Assembly: GCA_036345935.2 (NCBI GenBank)
Contig: JADWOT020001890.1
Coordinates: forward strand, 62,001-126,000
From: Taenia hydatigena
Taxonomy: Eukaryota > Platyhelminthes > Cestoda > Cyclophyllidea > Taeniidae
Length of the DNA stretch: 64,000 nucleotides
Reading direction: 5' to 3'
In this document: in pieces, positions 23,401-36,366 of the stretch
Numbering within the stretch: the stretch's first letter is position 1
Layout: each line of letters begins with the position of its first letter
The notes under the pieces: generated by a model
Told to the model about the DNA's origin: nothing
Seen by the model: the letters and a program-made list of their open reading frames with translations, nothing else
Database searches by the model: none
Position numbers and translations under genes: made by a program

Positions 23401-24575
23401 AGCATTTCTTCTTCCAGAACGAAATTTGCCCCCTTTATTAGTCCACAGCACCCCATTCCATGTTTTGGATCTTCACATGGTCAATAAGAACGGTTTCTAA
23501 CTGTAGTGACAACCGTATCCAGAATGTGTTGACGGGCAGTGTATAATTTAACGCATGCTTGAAATTTGTCCATAAAGATTAAGTTAAGCAAGCATTTTGA
23601 GACATGGATTTTATTTGATTCGTAAGCTTAAGGTGTTATTTTTGTTGACTTTAGCAGCTAAGGTTTAGTGGTTCGGCATTGATCTCGACATATATTCCAT
23701 ATACCTACACGTTTCTAGTGGGTCTTTGTGTGAGAACACACAACTCCACCCACGTCGTCAGCTCACAACACTGAATTGCTGGTGCTCGTGACACTGGGTG
23801 AAAATGTCAATCCGCCTTTCTATTGATGCAGCTCTTTGACACAGCCTACGAATGCGAAGAAACCCCGTATTAAGATCGCGGCTATTGCACACTCTCGAGA
23901 AGAATTAAAAAGCACAGGGTTCCTAAACACCTAAACTTGCCTAAAGTTGTTTGTGAAGTGTTGGCAAATGTGAGATAAGACTAATCATGAGATTATAAAT
24001 GAGAGGAAAAATGAGTTGCAATGCATTAAGGCAAGGTAATGAACGGGCTTCAATGACTAGCATATCAATCTCAAAATGCTGCTCATCAAAATCCATTCCT
24101 TACTTCAAAACCTTACTAATTTCCAACATTACCACTAACGGTAAAATAACAGCACGGGTGCAGTTGCTTTCCGCATTGCTTTGTTAGACTTAACAGCATT
24201 CAACTCATCATTTCCTGGGTGTCCAGGTTAAAAGTTGGTCTTGTATTTCAGTTGTGCTCGGATTGTCGTTAATCCTGGTGCACAGGGGATGGTGGTGATC
24301 CCATCTACAGCTGCAATAACTTTCCTTGGTAAATGCGTGTTCCATTTTTCTGCCTAACTTTGCCATCTCGTCTACCGAGAAGACTCTTTTCATTGGTCGC
24401 CGCCTTAAATTTATGTATGTCTGCTATGCACTGTTGAATAAATAAAGGGTAGAGTTCTGCGGTGGGCGGTTGCGGTGACATAGCAGTCTGCTGCTGTTGA
24501 TGTCAAGTAGCGCAAAATCGCCAGCAATAAAAGAGACGTAGGAGTTGGCAAGAAGGTGTGATGGGGAATAACAAA
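20480..24575. other. No convincing gene
   Basis: Long AT-rich stretch. A minus-strand 61-codon ORF at 24208-24393 starts with ATG and has coding-like composition (MKRVFSVDEMAKLGRKMEH, then a His/Cys-rich centre), but no promoter or domain was recognised. A plus-strand ORF at 23018-23212 is basic and unsupported. Nothing else stands out. Confidence 0.35.
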
Positions 24576-24579
24576 TCCA

Positions 24580-25600
24580 TTATCTCTCCCACAACACGGA
24601 CCTCACGTCCTTAACGTCCATCATGCACCCATTGCCGTCTCTTCTTTCCCTCTCTTTATCTGCCACATTACACTACTACTAAAAACGCGCTCGCCATTGG
24701 TTATTCATCCACCAATAAAAGACTCCTTTCTCGCTCTCTTCTTCTCGCTCACTACCTCCATCTCCACCAAACACACGTGCTCAACATCGATCCTTCACCT
24801 GATGCTAACTGTCTCCTTTCTATTTTTTTAGCTCTGTCTCTATCACCTTTCTTCGCCGAAAAAGCACGTGCTCATTAACAACTATTCGCGCAATGCTAAA
24901 TTCCATCTCGACAACTCACTTTATTATTCTCACTTTCTCTCTCCATTACCAATAGGATCTCGTACTCAACATCGGTAGTTCACCCAATGCAAATTGCATC
25001 TTCTCTTGCTCTTTGTCTTTCCCTACCACTCTCCTTCACCAGTGAAATCACGTGCTCGGCATCGATCATTTGCACAATGCTAACTGTCTCCGCTCTCACC
25101 CTTTATCTCTCACCTTCCATCGCTAATGAAGTCTCATTCTTATCATCGGTCATTCTATCAACGCTAATTTTCTCCGACCTTTATCTCTCTCTCTATCACC
25201 CTCGATTCAAATGAAATTTCCTAGTAAACATTGATTAATCATGCAATATTAAGCTTTTCCTCTCTCTCTCCTCTCTTCATCCTTCATCCTGCTTAGCATC
25301 AGTCATTCAATCAATGCTAACTGTCTCTTCTCTCCTTTTTTGTCTCTTTCACAATCACCCTCCATCTTTGAAAAAATCTTGAACTGAACACTGACCATTT
25401 GCACTATGTTAAATGTCTTCCGTCATTCTCTTTCACTCTCTCTCAATTATCTATCTCTCACGAATGAGATCTCGAGCTCAACATCGGCCATCAACCTAAC
25501 GCTAATTCAATCCCCTCCTTCTTCTTTATCTTTCTCTCCTCCACCCTCCACCACAAATAAAATCTCGAGCTCAACGCCGAGATGCTGGCTACGCCCTTGG
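24580..25600. repeat. Degenerate tandem array, about 85-92 bp units, pyrimidine-rich
   Basis: About ten units follow each other. Each has a head similar to AATGAAATCTCGTGCTCAAC, then ATCGATCATTCACC, AATGCTAACTGTCTC, and a 30-40 base tail of TCTC/TTTC pyrimidines. Heads are visible near 24775, 24865, 24955, 25045, 25130, 25215, 25295, 25380, 25470 and 25560. Several heads contain CACGTG directly followed by CTC, the core of an E-box. Spacing varies by a few bases and the units are strongly diverged, so this is an old minisatellite. ORFs across it are by-products of the missing purines. Confidence 0.75.
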
Positions 25601-25604
25601 ATCA

Positions 25605-28600
25605 GCTAACTTAGTAAGTAGATCGTGGGACTAGCTAATGTCAAATTATTCAGCCTCAATACTGATAGCAGGGAACCATCCAAGGTGGTAGTTTAGATGG
25701 CTACACGGTGCTGTTTCTTCTCGACTATAGTGCGATCGTGCGCATAATCTGTTCTTCGGTTCTTCCTTTCTGCAGTGGTCCCTTAATTGGGACCAGTGAA
25801 ATGCTCTGCAAAGAAGAACAGCATTAGGAAGGTGAAACGAATCTCACAACACAGTTCTTTGCCTCATTTCGCATCAAGTCATACAGCCTTCTTTTAGATC
25901 ACAGCACAGCACACCAAGGCGCAAAGCAGAACAGAGCAGAGCAGTGTACACGAAACCACCAGTTCTTTCATCTTTGTCATGCTGATCTTACAGTCTGCAC
26001 ACCAATAGGCGTGTTAAGAGGAGAGAGATGGAATTAGTTTTGAGCTTTTCGTAATAACCCCTTTTTGTTTAGTTGTTACTGTTATCATTACCTCTCCTGT
26101 TTATTAACATGTCATGTTGATAAAATGAAATGCTTATCTTATTTTAAGTGCACACATTAAGCGAAGTGTAGTAGAGTGCATCAAGTCTCATGCTAGGCGA
26201 AAAAATTGAATTCCTTTCGTCAAAATTATACTCGTTGGAAGGAATAGCGATAGTAATAAAGGCAATACGTGGTTAGGAGCATGCAGGGGAATGAATCTGG
26301 ACGTAATAATTGGTGCTGGTCCTCTACGTAATGTCTAGCAATACACTGAGGCTCAAGCAGTTTTTAGTTGCTTGCCTAAGTAGGTAAGCATGTGAGTACA
26401 TGGTTGAATGAACAGGCAAGGACAGAAAGGCAGACCGACTTGGCGTTACGGCATCTGCTTTCTTTGGATAAACTCGCACACCAATCACTGATGACCTACT
26501 TTGCAATTTTCTTCTCCTTTTTCTTTCATTCTGCGCCGTTTGCCTCCATTACCCTTCTGTTGTGCCAACCTACTCCTTGCAGTTGAATATTTACGCTACT
26601 TCTACCCTGCCAAAGAGGTCTAACCAGTGTCACCATTTTCAACTTGGCATGGCTAGACCTATAGCGTTTACACATTATGCTGCATCAATTGTACCCTGCG
26701 GGTCTTCAAAGCGTCCCCTGTGAATTCGCAGAATTCATTAGCAATGTACAATCTAACCTGCACTAACTTGGTCAACATCTTCGTTGGCTCACAATTGCAC
26801 ACTTTGGTATGTTGGGCCTAACTAGAATTGACTAAATCAGGCTACACTGGACTGAACCGTACTTTGCCCATGACTGCATCGTGCTATAGTTAAGGCTAGC
26901 CTGACTTACTTTACCCATAATGACGCGTTCTAAGGGTCGCGTTTTAGACTCCTTTCTTCTTGCTGTTTTCATTTGTCCCACACCGTTCCTCTCAATTCGA
27001 CTTATGCTGATTTTACTCAATCCCTCAAAAGTAACGGTGAGCAGACCAACCCCGATGTCTACTTTGGCAACTGTAGTCTAATTAGTCTCGTATGGGCCCA
27101 TCTGACTGATTGATCTTTTTTCCATTTAGATAGTCTGCCTTTTCTATGCCGCACAGAAGCGATATGAAAGTACAATCAGGTTCCTGCGTGTTTTAGGTTA
27201 GGTGAATGTTTACCCATGCATTTGTTCAAATATCTCCCCTACCTTATCCCTTAGTTGCTCGGATAGACTAATTTAAATCTAACCTTTCATTCGCATGCAA
27301 TTACTTAACGGCTTTGCTAAATGGTTTCATCTTTTAGCATTATTTTCGACCGTCTCTTACTTGCCTACTCACTTAACTGACTTTGTGTCAATAGACCTAT
27401 CTATCTTTGTTTTCCTTTTGTAAGATGAAATTGGGCACGTCGTGTGGAACGAAGCAGCTTTCAAGCACCAAAATGTTGCATAGTGCTAAAGTAGAGCGCA
27501 GAAATGAGATTTATCAAAATAACAAGAGATTTCGTGGGAAATGAGGGCGAGTTGTGGAACACAGTCCGGTTCCCAAGGAACTTATGGAATCAAGGAAGAA
27601 ATGGGGATGACAAGGCAGTAGTAGTGTAATGGCAGGCTTAAAGGTGAAGTCGCCTTTCAAAATTTATGACATTGTAAATTAAACGTGCTTTTTTCGTCCG
27701 GCAATTCAGATGCTTAGAGATGGACACCCTCACAAGCTTTCACTCGCTCCCACAATCAGTGGTGCGTTGAGAGGACTTGTAATACAAGCCCTTGCATTCA
27801 TGAAGTGGATTTTAAGTTATGGTGACTCAGAAAACTTTTCTCGTCACCACCAAATATGATAGACAACATACGAAACGCTTAATTAAGCTGGAATGAGGGA
27901 CGTAAATGATATCAGATATCAGCACATGTCCACATTGCACGGTAATTATCCATGAATAAACACTCCTTTCCTTTTCATCCTACTCCCTAAGACAACTTAG
28001 AAGCTGCATCCAATCCATTCGTGTGGCCAATCCCTCATTCAATAATTGTTTGTCATCCACTATCGCAGTCCCTTTACCATCCGATCAGCAACATGGCATT
28101 CGCATTCGGTGAGATCATACCTAACATTTCGACGTTTCGCATACTCATCATTTCGTATGGTTAACTCCCATTTTTTGGTACGATCACGGCCCAAGTACTG
28201 GGTCATGCTTCTGCTTCGACCGACAGTAAAATACACATAAGGGATCTTCACCGTGCCCACATGCGAAAAGGCATTCATATGCAAGAGACAGTTCGCTTAC
28301 AACTTATTCATCGTTTCGTCATGTGGTCAGTGCGTTACTCTCTAAAAATCTTTGACAGTATTTTAGGTATAGCGCACACTTAGTGCGAGAATGGACAGAA
28401 GAAGTAGACCAGATATTCGACCAGTCAACAGGAAATCTAAAAGATGATGTCGCTGTTTTCGAAAATTCGAAGTATGGCGACTGATACGCCTTTGCTAAGC
28501 ATCCCAAATGCCAAATTATTTTAGATTTTACTTTAATTACATTTTCGTAAACGGAAAGCGCGTTTCCACTTATGAGTCCTACACGCCACTGAAGCTCAGT

Positions 28601-30330
28601 CCGAGCACTGACCGCATAGAATCGTATGTTAAATTTTTCGATAGGATGGATAAAGCTTATTCGTTACAGCCCTGATCGAACTGCCAGTTCTGCATTGCTG
28701 ATTCTGAACAACCCCACATAGATTACTGTGATGTTATTTAGATTGGTAGGTGAAAGCGGCAATTTCCGATTAAATTCTTTAAAATGAATGCTGCTATTTT
28801 ACGAAACGTTGTTCCACTCCGAGTGTTACTGACGATTAACCACATCTCTTCTCATCTAGGTCTCGAGTCTCAAATCATTGACGGAATGGCATTGGAATAG
28901 GTGCCTGCATCCTATGATTTCTTATTATGCTCTCATTTAACGCTCAACTAAAGGCCTCCGTTCAATGGACTTATCAACTTTACCATTCATTCACTGGATC
29001 CTCATTATTAATTCATTACGAAAGTTGCTTTAAGCGAATCAATACAGTACTAACATCCTTATAGTACATAGGCGGCATCGCAGCTACTGAGCTACATCAA
29101 GAAGACATCGGAACAAAAGGACACCAAGCTTTTGTCCTGAACTAGCTACTCTCCTCGTTTTAGGACCATGGAAAGAACTGGTTGACAATAGGTCATATCT
29201 GATAGTCTTGATCCGTTTGCGCATTGGATGGTCCACATATGAAACAATGGCAAATTAGCAGGATGAATCATGCATATGACTTTTAATTCAGATCAATCCT
29301 GGCTATAGAGGTACTCGATTGTTCAGTGTTAACCTAAGCTCTCTCACCAGTGGCCAAACCTTACTTTATACAATTTGATTGGAGAACGGCCCTAGGAAAA
29401 TACAAAATCAAATAAGCTCCTGTTTTAATTCAAATTCTGAATGGAGCAGCTCTATATGCTTGCTTTAGTTCAGCTTTCTTTGCAAAAATAGGCCACCTTA
29501 TTAATCAGGTCGAAATTTTATTGCACAACACGGGAACAGCACAGCTACCAGAGATGAAGGAAGCAGCTGAGAACGAAATTGAATAATTGTAAACGAAAAA
29601 TCAGGAAAACAGCTTTTGGCTATGTACCGATGCTATCCCATTTTTCGTATCGAAGTCAATCGCATTACATTGTGCTCATTCCAAGGCATCAAGCGTCTTA
29701 CGTTTGAACCGCACTTAACCGGAACGCAAGAAGCCTAACATTTAATTTGAACAAAGTGTCACGCAGTGTAACACCCGCGCTTTCTGGTTCTTCGTTAAGG
29801 CAACCCTTAATGCAGCTTCATGGCATAGAGTACTATAGTTTTAGAGGAGACCTACGTTTTTGGCACTGTAACAATTAAACAGCTAGGGCCTCATTGGAAT
29901 CACTTTAAGAACAAAGTAAAATTTGCTTAAAGAGCAGTACACTTAAGATAATTTGCCATTGTTTTACCTATGTAATGCCTTACGAATACATTGATCCAAG
30001 CTACCAGTTAAAACCCAATACCATCCTGACCTTTCCGATGGCGGTGGAACGCGGTGGTCAGCTCTTTTGCAATTACAGCCTTTACTTGCATTACCTTAGG
30101 GGCTTCTATCCGCATCCCCTCAGCTATTGATACGCGGCTTACAGATTTACATGGATGGCAAAAAGAATAGCCTACTACTGGCGCAGCACCTTTTTACCTT
30201 GGAATTGATATGCAGGTAGTATAAGCTAACGAATCACTCCTCTAACATTGACTATACGTAAGGCTGAACCCATCTTTACACTCGTTTTGGCAACAATTTT
30301 ACTTGTCTAGCCTTGCTAATAAACTCGATC
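25605..30330. other. No gene seen
   Basis: AT-rich unique sequence. ORFs at 26324-26506, 26392-26586, 26832-27020, 28046-28284 and 28319-28507 show no motif, splice pattern or promoter. Confidence 0.4.
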
Positions 30331-30591
30331 TTAAGGTAGCAAAAGGCTTTTATCTATTGCAGCACTCATTATATCTCGCATATGCATCATTCTCAGACCT
30401 AGATTCATCACATCCAAAGCGTCAATAGATTTACAAAAATAAGTGTTATTACAGATGACACTAGTAAATTTGCTCTGCGAGTTAATGTTATCCCAACTTG
30501 TGAAGAAAAGTTGTGATCCATAGTAACAGGAATCGAACAAAGGGACAGTACTGAAATCAAATCCAATAAACAAGAAAAAGGTGGAGATCAT
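30331..30591 (-). CDS. Possible secreted-peptide exon, unrecognised
   Basis: From an ATG at 30591 the minus strand reads MISTFFLFIGFDFS, a signal-peptide-like start, then a segment with three cysteines (FDSCYYGS, VICNNTYFCKS) and a helical tail rich in Met, ending at TAA (30331-30333), 86 residues in all. The sequence TTGATTTCAG just after the hydrophobic start is also a good splice acceptor, so the real exon may begin there and the apparent signal may be intronic. One Asn-Asn-Thr could be glycosylated. No TATA box was found. Confidence 0.3.
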   Translation of the reverse strand: MISTFFLFIGFDFSTVPLFDSCYYGSQLFFTSWDNINSQSKFTSVICNNTYFCKSIDALDVMNLGLRMMHMRDIMSAAIDKSLLLP

Positions 30592-30606
30592 TCGGAAGTG
30601 TTGCAA

Positions 30607-31196
30607 TCATGACAGCATGCTCTACTGCATGGTTCAATTAAAAAGTTATTTTAAGAGTGCAGCAAGGCAGACAGCCCTAAGCATCCTAAATAGGTTCCAG
30701 ATAATCCATCTCGGAGTACGGAACATCAGATCACACAAAAAGCCTCGGAATTAAAACTGGTCCTTGTATCTTGGCAACAAAGTCCCATGACTTCACCAAG
30801 TTAACGTTGAGCTATTCGAGGTAGCATAGTAAGGAGAGTAGGAATACAGGAAAAATGTCTGCGTAGGCTCTGCAATCAATGTGCTTCTATATTTTAATCC
30901 CTTTGTGGTAAAGGAGTTCATTTGATCAAGAAGAACACGCAAAATCAAAATGCAGTTCGGAACTGCGCATTTTGATTATCAAAACAAAAATATTACTTGA
31001 TGTAATTATTTACATGCTTGAACAAAATCCGTACAATTCTGAGAGATATGCACCGAATCTGCCGCAATAGAAGTGAAGCTGTTACCTTCTTCCTTGGATA
31101 AAGACAGAAACTTCGCAAGGTACTTTCGAAGAACAGATTTAAGTTCGTGCTCCGCTTTGTCGTCAACACCATCCAAATTTTAATTCATTCTTCTTC
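30607..31196. other. No gene seen
   Basis: AT-rich sequence without ORFs of note. It includes a near-palindromic AAATGCAGTTCGGAACTGC followed by GCATTTTGATT around 30948-30978, which is a short hairpin. Confidence 0.4.
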
Positions 31197-31618
31197 TTAT
31201 AACGCATTCTTAGCTACAGGAGAGGCTGGGATAATCCAAGTGGCGATCAGGATGAAAGGAGCACTATGTTGCCATGACACACCATCAGCTAAAATAGCGA
31301 AGACTCTCTCCACAGAACTACTTCTAGACGGTGGGTCGAGACGGCAAATTATGCACAAATAATATTCGTATTTCAACAGAACGCGAATTTTGCAGCTTGC
31401 ATCTATTAGGACTAGTAGGTGGATCAACGTTCTATCTGAGCAGGGAATTCGTCCACCCATTATGCTCTGAAAGATCCACTACTTGGGAATAAACCCTCTC
31501 TGAGGGTTAACAAAGCGCACCACGAAGTAGCAGTAGGTGTCGTCCTATGCCCTTGTCTGCCTGTTGTAGGTTATCCTTCTCGAATTCAATCACTCGTTTC
31601 TGTATTATTGCTCACCAT
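31197..31618 (-). CDS. Candidate two-exon short gene, start codon split off by an intron
   Basis: The minus strand has a TATA box (31662-31669) and an ATG at 31618-31616 directly followed by GTGAGC. A 149-base intron would end at GGATCTTTCAG (to 31467). The next exon starts AGC ATA ATG GGT and stays open for 89 codons to a stop at 31197. Joining keeps the frame in phase 0. The product would be about 90 residues with a hydrophobic segment (LIHLLVLIDAS), four cysteines and a hydrophobic tail (FILIATWIIPASPV). Alternatively translation starts at the second-exon ATG (31460). I recognise no family. Confidence 0.35.
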
Positions 31619-31661
31619 TAAATTATAATGAACACTCAATAGACAGGTACGTCCAGGGGTC

Positions 31662-31669
31662 TTTATATA
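31662..31669 (-). promoter_or_regulatory. TATA box for the 31.2-31.6 kb candidate
   Basis: TATATAAA on the minus strand, 44 bases before the ATG at 31618. The predicted start of transcription is near 31635. The layout (TATA, short leader, ATG directly on a GTGAG donor) repeats that at 2265-2328. Confidence 0.45.
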
Positions 31670-31679
31670 GTAACTGTGG

Positions 31680-32670
31680 TGCTTTAGTTGGTCTATGTAG
31701 TGACTTGAAGGCACTTTAGACCTCTGAGCAAACATCTTTAAATGACACCACTTGCGCGAATGCATACTGTCCTAATTCACATTATTCTTAAATAACCAGA
31801 TTGAGACCTCTTTAATTACCGCGCACAACTGACATCAGTAAAATGCATAACCAACGTCGTTTTTGCCCCAAAGTAGATAAAACTTGAAGACGTGTGTATT
31901 AGTAGTTTATGATTAAACAAAATATTGGTGAAGCCACCTTGATAAGACTCGGGTCAAAGTGCGCAAATCATAGTAAGCATTTTAACCCGATCAACTCGGA
32001 TCTATTGAGCCTTTATGACTAACTAGAAAGAGGCCTTGAGGGCCTCCACACATTAATTGCCTAATGATGCGGAAATAAATCGCAATTACCGTCTGGAGTG
32101 ATTGCAGCACTGTTTTGGCATTGCTAGCGAAAACCTTTTTCAAATGTCCACAACTGAGCCTTAACTGCTGGTGGTCTCGTAACATCTGCTGGCAGCTGAC
32201 GCATTGCACCATGCACCTGAATGACATGCCCTAATGCCATCTTAATTGTGCAACAGAAGTCAAAACCCAAAGAATAACATCTGTTCTCAATAAATTCGGC
32301 AGGAATAATTTTGTGCCTTGTAAACCACGTCAGGACATATAAATTGAAAAGCATTGACTTTGCACTGCTCAAGGCTGCAATTGTACGTTACTTTTAGTCG
32401 AAGCATAGCCAATTCATTCACTGAAAGCCATTTTCAAAGCAGCTTTCTGGACGTAGTTTGCCAGACTCATGGCGTTGGCACCAATTGACGGTTATATTCA
32501 AAATACCCACATAGGATAGCTTTGCGGAATGCGCACTCCAATCGAAACCGATGAACGGGGTTGATGTAGTTTTGCTACTGACTGCCCAGCGATGGAGCTG
32601 TACCATCAAAGATATCTATAATAGAGGACTTTCCTCTCCGCAACGCTTAAAAGCTGGCTATGTAGTAGGA
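31680..32670. other. No gene seen
   Basis: Short antisense ORFs only (31991-32227, 32124-32372, 32418-32609). None is supported. Confidence 0.4.
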
Positions 32671-32673
32671 AAG

Positions 32674-33102
32674 GTGCCAAGGGGTTGCTCTTTTAAGTTG
32701 GTTGTTCTTGTCACCGCCCTTACCATAGCACCTAGCTACTCTTCTGGTAAGAAAAGCTGTGAAACATCGCTGTGGTTCCAAGTGCCCTGCATCCTATCCA
32801 CTTTTTGATCATCAACTCAATGCACAACAACTTTAAAAGAGCTGTTCTTATCGATCTGTTGGTTAGCTGATGAGTTGACACAGGTGAGCAGCAGCAGCTT
32901 ACACGAGCACACAATCTTTATGGCACACTCAAACATTCTGTGCCTAGTCACTGGTAATTACATCCTTTCTGCATTTACAATTGCACATGCAGCACGCAAG
33001 TTCTGCTGTGCTATCTTTAATAACGGCAGAGAGTGGACATTCGCATTTAGCCGCTTTGTTTGTGTTCCGGCAAAAGTAATATATCAAATGGTTTCCAGTT
33101 AA
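32674..33102 (+). pseudogene. Signal-peptide exon with GTG for ATG, plus a following exon-like ORF
   Basis: From GTG at 32674 the frame gives VPRGCSFKLVVLVTALTIAP and then SYSSG, an ideal signal peptide, ending exactly at a GTAAGA donor (32747). This is how the exon 1 of the 37.7-39.1 kb gene is built, but the position expected for ATG is GTG. After TGACACAG a downstream ORF (32884-33102) contains CLVTGNYILSAF, KFCCAIFNNGREW and RFVCVPAKV, which has coding-like composition with four cysteines. The link between the two is inferred. Either the gene has lost its start or translation starts in an exon I did not find. Confidence 0.3.
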
Positions 33103-33109
33103 ATAAGAG

Positions 33110-35300
33110 GAATGAATACACACTGCGAAGTGGGTAACCGAATAGAACTGTAGCAGTCCTTAGCACGACACTGGTTTGACTAGTAAAATGCGTTTTTTCT
33201 ACTTATAGGCCTTTGCGTAAGGCTTTATCACTGCGGCATTTCAATGGGGAAGTGCACTAGCATATTCTATCTTCATTTTAGAGTATGGGAGTGCAGGCTT
33301 AGTGAATGCTGTAAGGCCTTGAGGGAAAATGCTTTCGCCTTTACACTTAACTGCCACTATTGCTATGCTTGGAAGCCTTAAAATACACCAATGTGTTTCG
33401 AGGCCTTTGCGCGAAAACCAAATTGTAAGTCATTCGAAATAAAAATCATTTTACCCCGATTAATACAAGGACTAAGATGTATGTAAGTGGTTCAGTTCAA
33501 ATAATTAAGCTCAATTAATTGCTTTTGCTTATAAACATGAAGTCAGCAATTAGCAATTAGGTTTTGTATTGTATAAAATAATTAGAGTTGCGGATCATCC
33601 CTACTTCTAATCCAGACGAAGCATGAAATCTGCGCTACATATGTTTGACTTAACCCTGGTCAAATTAAACACAAGCAAGAATAAAGTTATGGGCATTAAA
33701 GTTATGTGTGCTTCAATGAAGCGAGTCAATCTGAAATGCTAAGCGCTTGGATTTGAAACATAACAATTCAGTGTGTCAACTTGCCCTGCCTCAAAATGTC
33801 CTTAACAACGCCAAAAATTCAAGGATGATTTTATGGATCTGAGGCATCAATAAAAATACTTCCCATTATTTGCCAGCGTAAATTGTAGATAATGCTACTT
33901 AGACAGTGCGTGAGTAAAAGCCGAGCTCTTTCGATGGTTGCAGAAGACATATTAAGTTACAGCATGCCGATAAACCTCCATAGGCATATTGAAACACTCT
34001 AATTTACAGGAAAATTACTTAATGGAGTTTATCAAGTGGTTTTAAATTAAATAAAATATTGACAGCAGTAAGGTGGAGGAATTTTTACGTGACCGATGGA
34101 ATCTGATAACAGGAGAGATCCAATCACTTATTCCTTTCTGTGACTCCCGAGGATTATAGACAAGTGCCACTTTTGAGCAATGAGGCCCTTTATTTTGACA
34201 CGTAGTTGGGTGTGCTGTCTATATTTTATAAGATAAAGTAGTCCATATTACCAGCGAGCATTAATTTGTTTACCTTGTGTGCGCCTTGATGATTCGCAGT
34301 TTTCATGTTTGTTTACTGATAGTCGAATGATGTTCAATTATTTGTGTCAAAAAACAGAAATTCTATTGCAGTACAATGAAGTCAGATCGCAAGTTAAGCC
34401 GCTATTAATAAAAAACTTGCAATCCCAAGTCATTCTTTCCCTTCCATCCTGACTTTCGAAGCTTCATCATAGGCAAACTGCATGGTAATCACCTGCTTGG
34501 CAGTCGGATTCAATGTGGGCAGATACTACATTTAGTCCAGACGAGGTATATTTGAAATACACAGATTGCTGTCAGCGCATTTTGCTCATTACTCTGTAAA
34601 TTCTTACTGAGGCGGTGTCGCATGCCTGCCTGTTTGCCCCTCTTTGACTATCTGCTGGCAGCTGTACACAAACATTCACCTCTAGACTTGGTTGGTAAGT
34701 CTCTCTCTTGGCCTATGCTATATATGTTTTGTGCCAGACTGGTTGCTGGCAGCGCGCTGATTCGAGATGCAGTAATGAGGCTGTATGGGTTCCTATTTAT
34801 CTTAAAGGCGCATTTAATTAGTTTTGTCGGTTCTTATTAAGAGAGCTTTAGCCATTTGAGATGTCCAATGCCTGATCCTATTTGGAAGTTTTAGTGATAT
34901 TGGTCAAGTAGTGCTGTGTGCGATGCTATACATACACGCCAAGTTTCGCGCTCCTGCGAAGTCAAGTATAAATGTTTAATACACTCAAAAAGCAGCTTTT
35001 CTATAAGTTGGTCCAGCATGCTCTAGATACTTTTTTGGAATTTAAGGTATGATTTTGGGAAAAAATGCAAACCATTTGGCGCAAACTTGTAAAAATGTCA
35101 AGCTGCTTGACCTATACGCATTTAGTTAAGTTTTGCCGTCCGGTTATGACAGTTTACATGCACCTTGTATATTTTATGCACCGAAACCCACCACGGATTT
35201 GATTACATAGATAAACAACCTCTCAGCACACCCTAGCAACCAAGGATGTCATTGATTTCGTTTTGCACACATGAACACGCCCACGCAGGGACTCAGAACG
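33110..35300. other. No convincing gene
   Basis: AT-rich. At 34622-34695 an ATG opens a short frame (MPACLPLFDYLLAAVHKHS) ending on TTGGTTG followed by GTAAGT, so a first exon is possible, but no partner exon was found. Confidence 0.35.
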
Positions 35301-35308
35301 TATTTAAG
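35301..35308 (+). promoter_or_regulatory. TATA-like box of the 50-residue secreted peptide gene
   Basis: TATTTAAG lies 66 bases before the ATG at 35367. A start of transcription near 35331 is expected. The sequence is weaker than a canonical TATAAA. Confidence 0.4.
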
Positions 35309-35366
35309 TGTGCGCTGCACTGATGCGGGGTCGCAAAGTTGATATCCAGAGACGAAGGAAGGCTCC

Positions 35367-35519
35367 ATGGCAGCAAGATTTCCAGCACTGATAGCACTGG
35401 TATTTTCCCTCCTCGAATTCACCTTGTCTTTTCCACCAACAAGGGCTGCATCCTTGATGGCGATGGCAGAAGCAGATCAAGAAGACTTTCAGCCAGAAGG
35501 CCTCAAGCCAGCTGTATAA
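35367..35519 (+). CDS. Small secreted peptide precursor, 50 residues
   Basis: A complete ATG-to-TAA frame. The N-terminus MAARFPALIALVFSLLEF is a strong signal peptide, with cleavage likely after LSFPPTRAA or near residue 21. The remainder is short, acidic and Met/Ala-rich (MAMAEADQEDFQPEG) and has no cysteines. There is a TATA-like box upstream and no intron. Such short acidic products occur among secreted peptides and propeptides, but the function is unknown. A longer frame in another register (35339-35530) has no signal sequence and is taken as a shadow. Confidence 0.5.
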   Translation: MAARFPALIALVFSLLEFTLSFPPTRAASLMAMAEADQEDFQPEGLKPAV

Positions 35520-35524
35520 GAATC

Positions 35525-36365
35525 AATTAAAAATACTGCCAAGAAGGTTGCTGAAGCAGTCAAATATTATAATCGTCTCCGCTTTTGCCTAAGATACCCA
35601 CAATACTGTGCCAAAGCGGGCTAGGTAGTTTTTTGGCATGTGAAAGGCATTTATTCGTCTGCATGCAAGAACTTACGCCCATACATGCATCTCACTCATT
35701 TGTGCTCACTAATATGGTTTTATTATTGTATATCCGGAAAATGACAAAACCTAACATTATGCCCCAGTCTAATTTCTTACTCAGAACATTTCATTTACCA
35801 TGAATAAATTACTCAAATGTGTGCTGTTTACTATGAAATGGTGTAATAAATGTGTGGCTTTGGATTTTTTGACTTACTTTTGTATTTTAATTACATGTAT
35901 TCATCAGGCAATTTTCTAGGTGCCTAATTGCTCCCTCTGTTATGGCCGAAAATCTTCATTTAAGTTGGCACTGCATTTATTTATCACAAATTAACCAACA
36001 AGATTGGCAGCGTAATTCTAGATGATGAAGAAAAATGTGTGCCCTCTCTTTCAAAGCTACGCGGTTGCTAAAGTCAGTTGCAAATGTAGTAATTGAAAGA
36101 AAAACGGAATGATGTCATAAAATGGAAAGAACGTATGCCAAACTTATGCCTTTTCGTTAATCGAGGGTAGAAATTATTATTCGTCACTAACAATAGGTAA
36201 AATGCGATTAGTTTCTTTCGATCGCTATTAGAGCAGTTGTGTTCTTACTCCAAATAACGCCTAATTAGGTTTGACGTTCCAATCACAAATTTTTATGATT
36301 TTCCAATGATAGTATAGCGACCGGATAGAATAATGGGACGTCCAAAGAGGTTTTAATGACTGCAT
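35525..36365. other. No gene seen
   Basis: AT-rich flank with one short unsupported plus-strand ORF (35585-35803). Confidence 0.4.
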
Positions 36366-36366
36366 T

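Noticed and set aside
24580..25600. CRISPR array
   Set aside because: Units are degenerate throughout with no identical repeat plus unique spacer pattern, and the DNA is eukaryotic.
24987..25609. Leu/Ser-rich ORFs in the minisatellite
   Set aside because: Pyrimidine-rich repeats lack stop codons by composition; there is no start or splice context.
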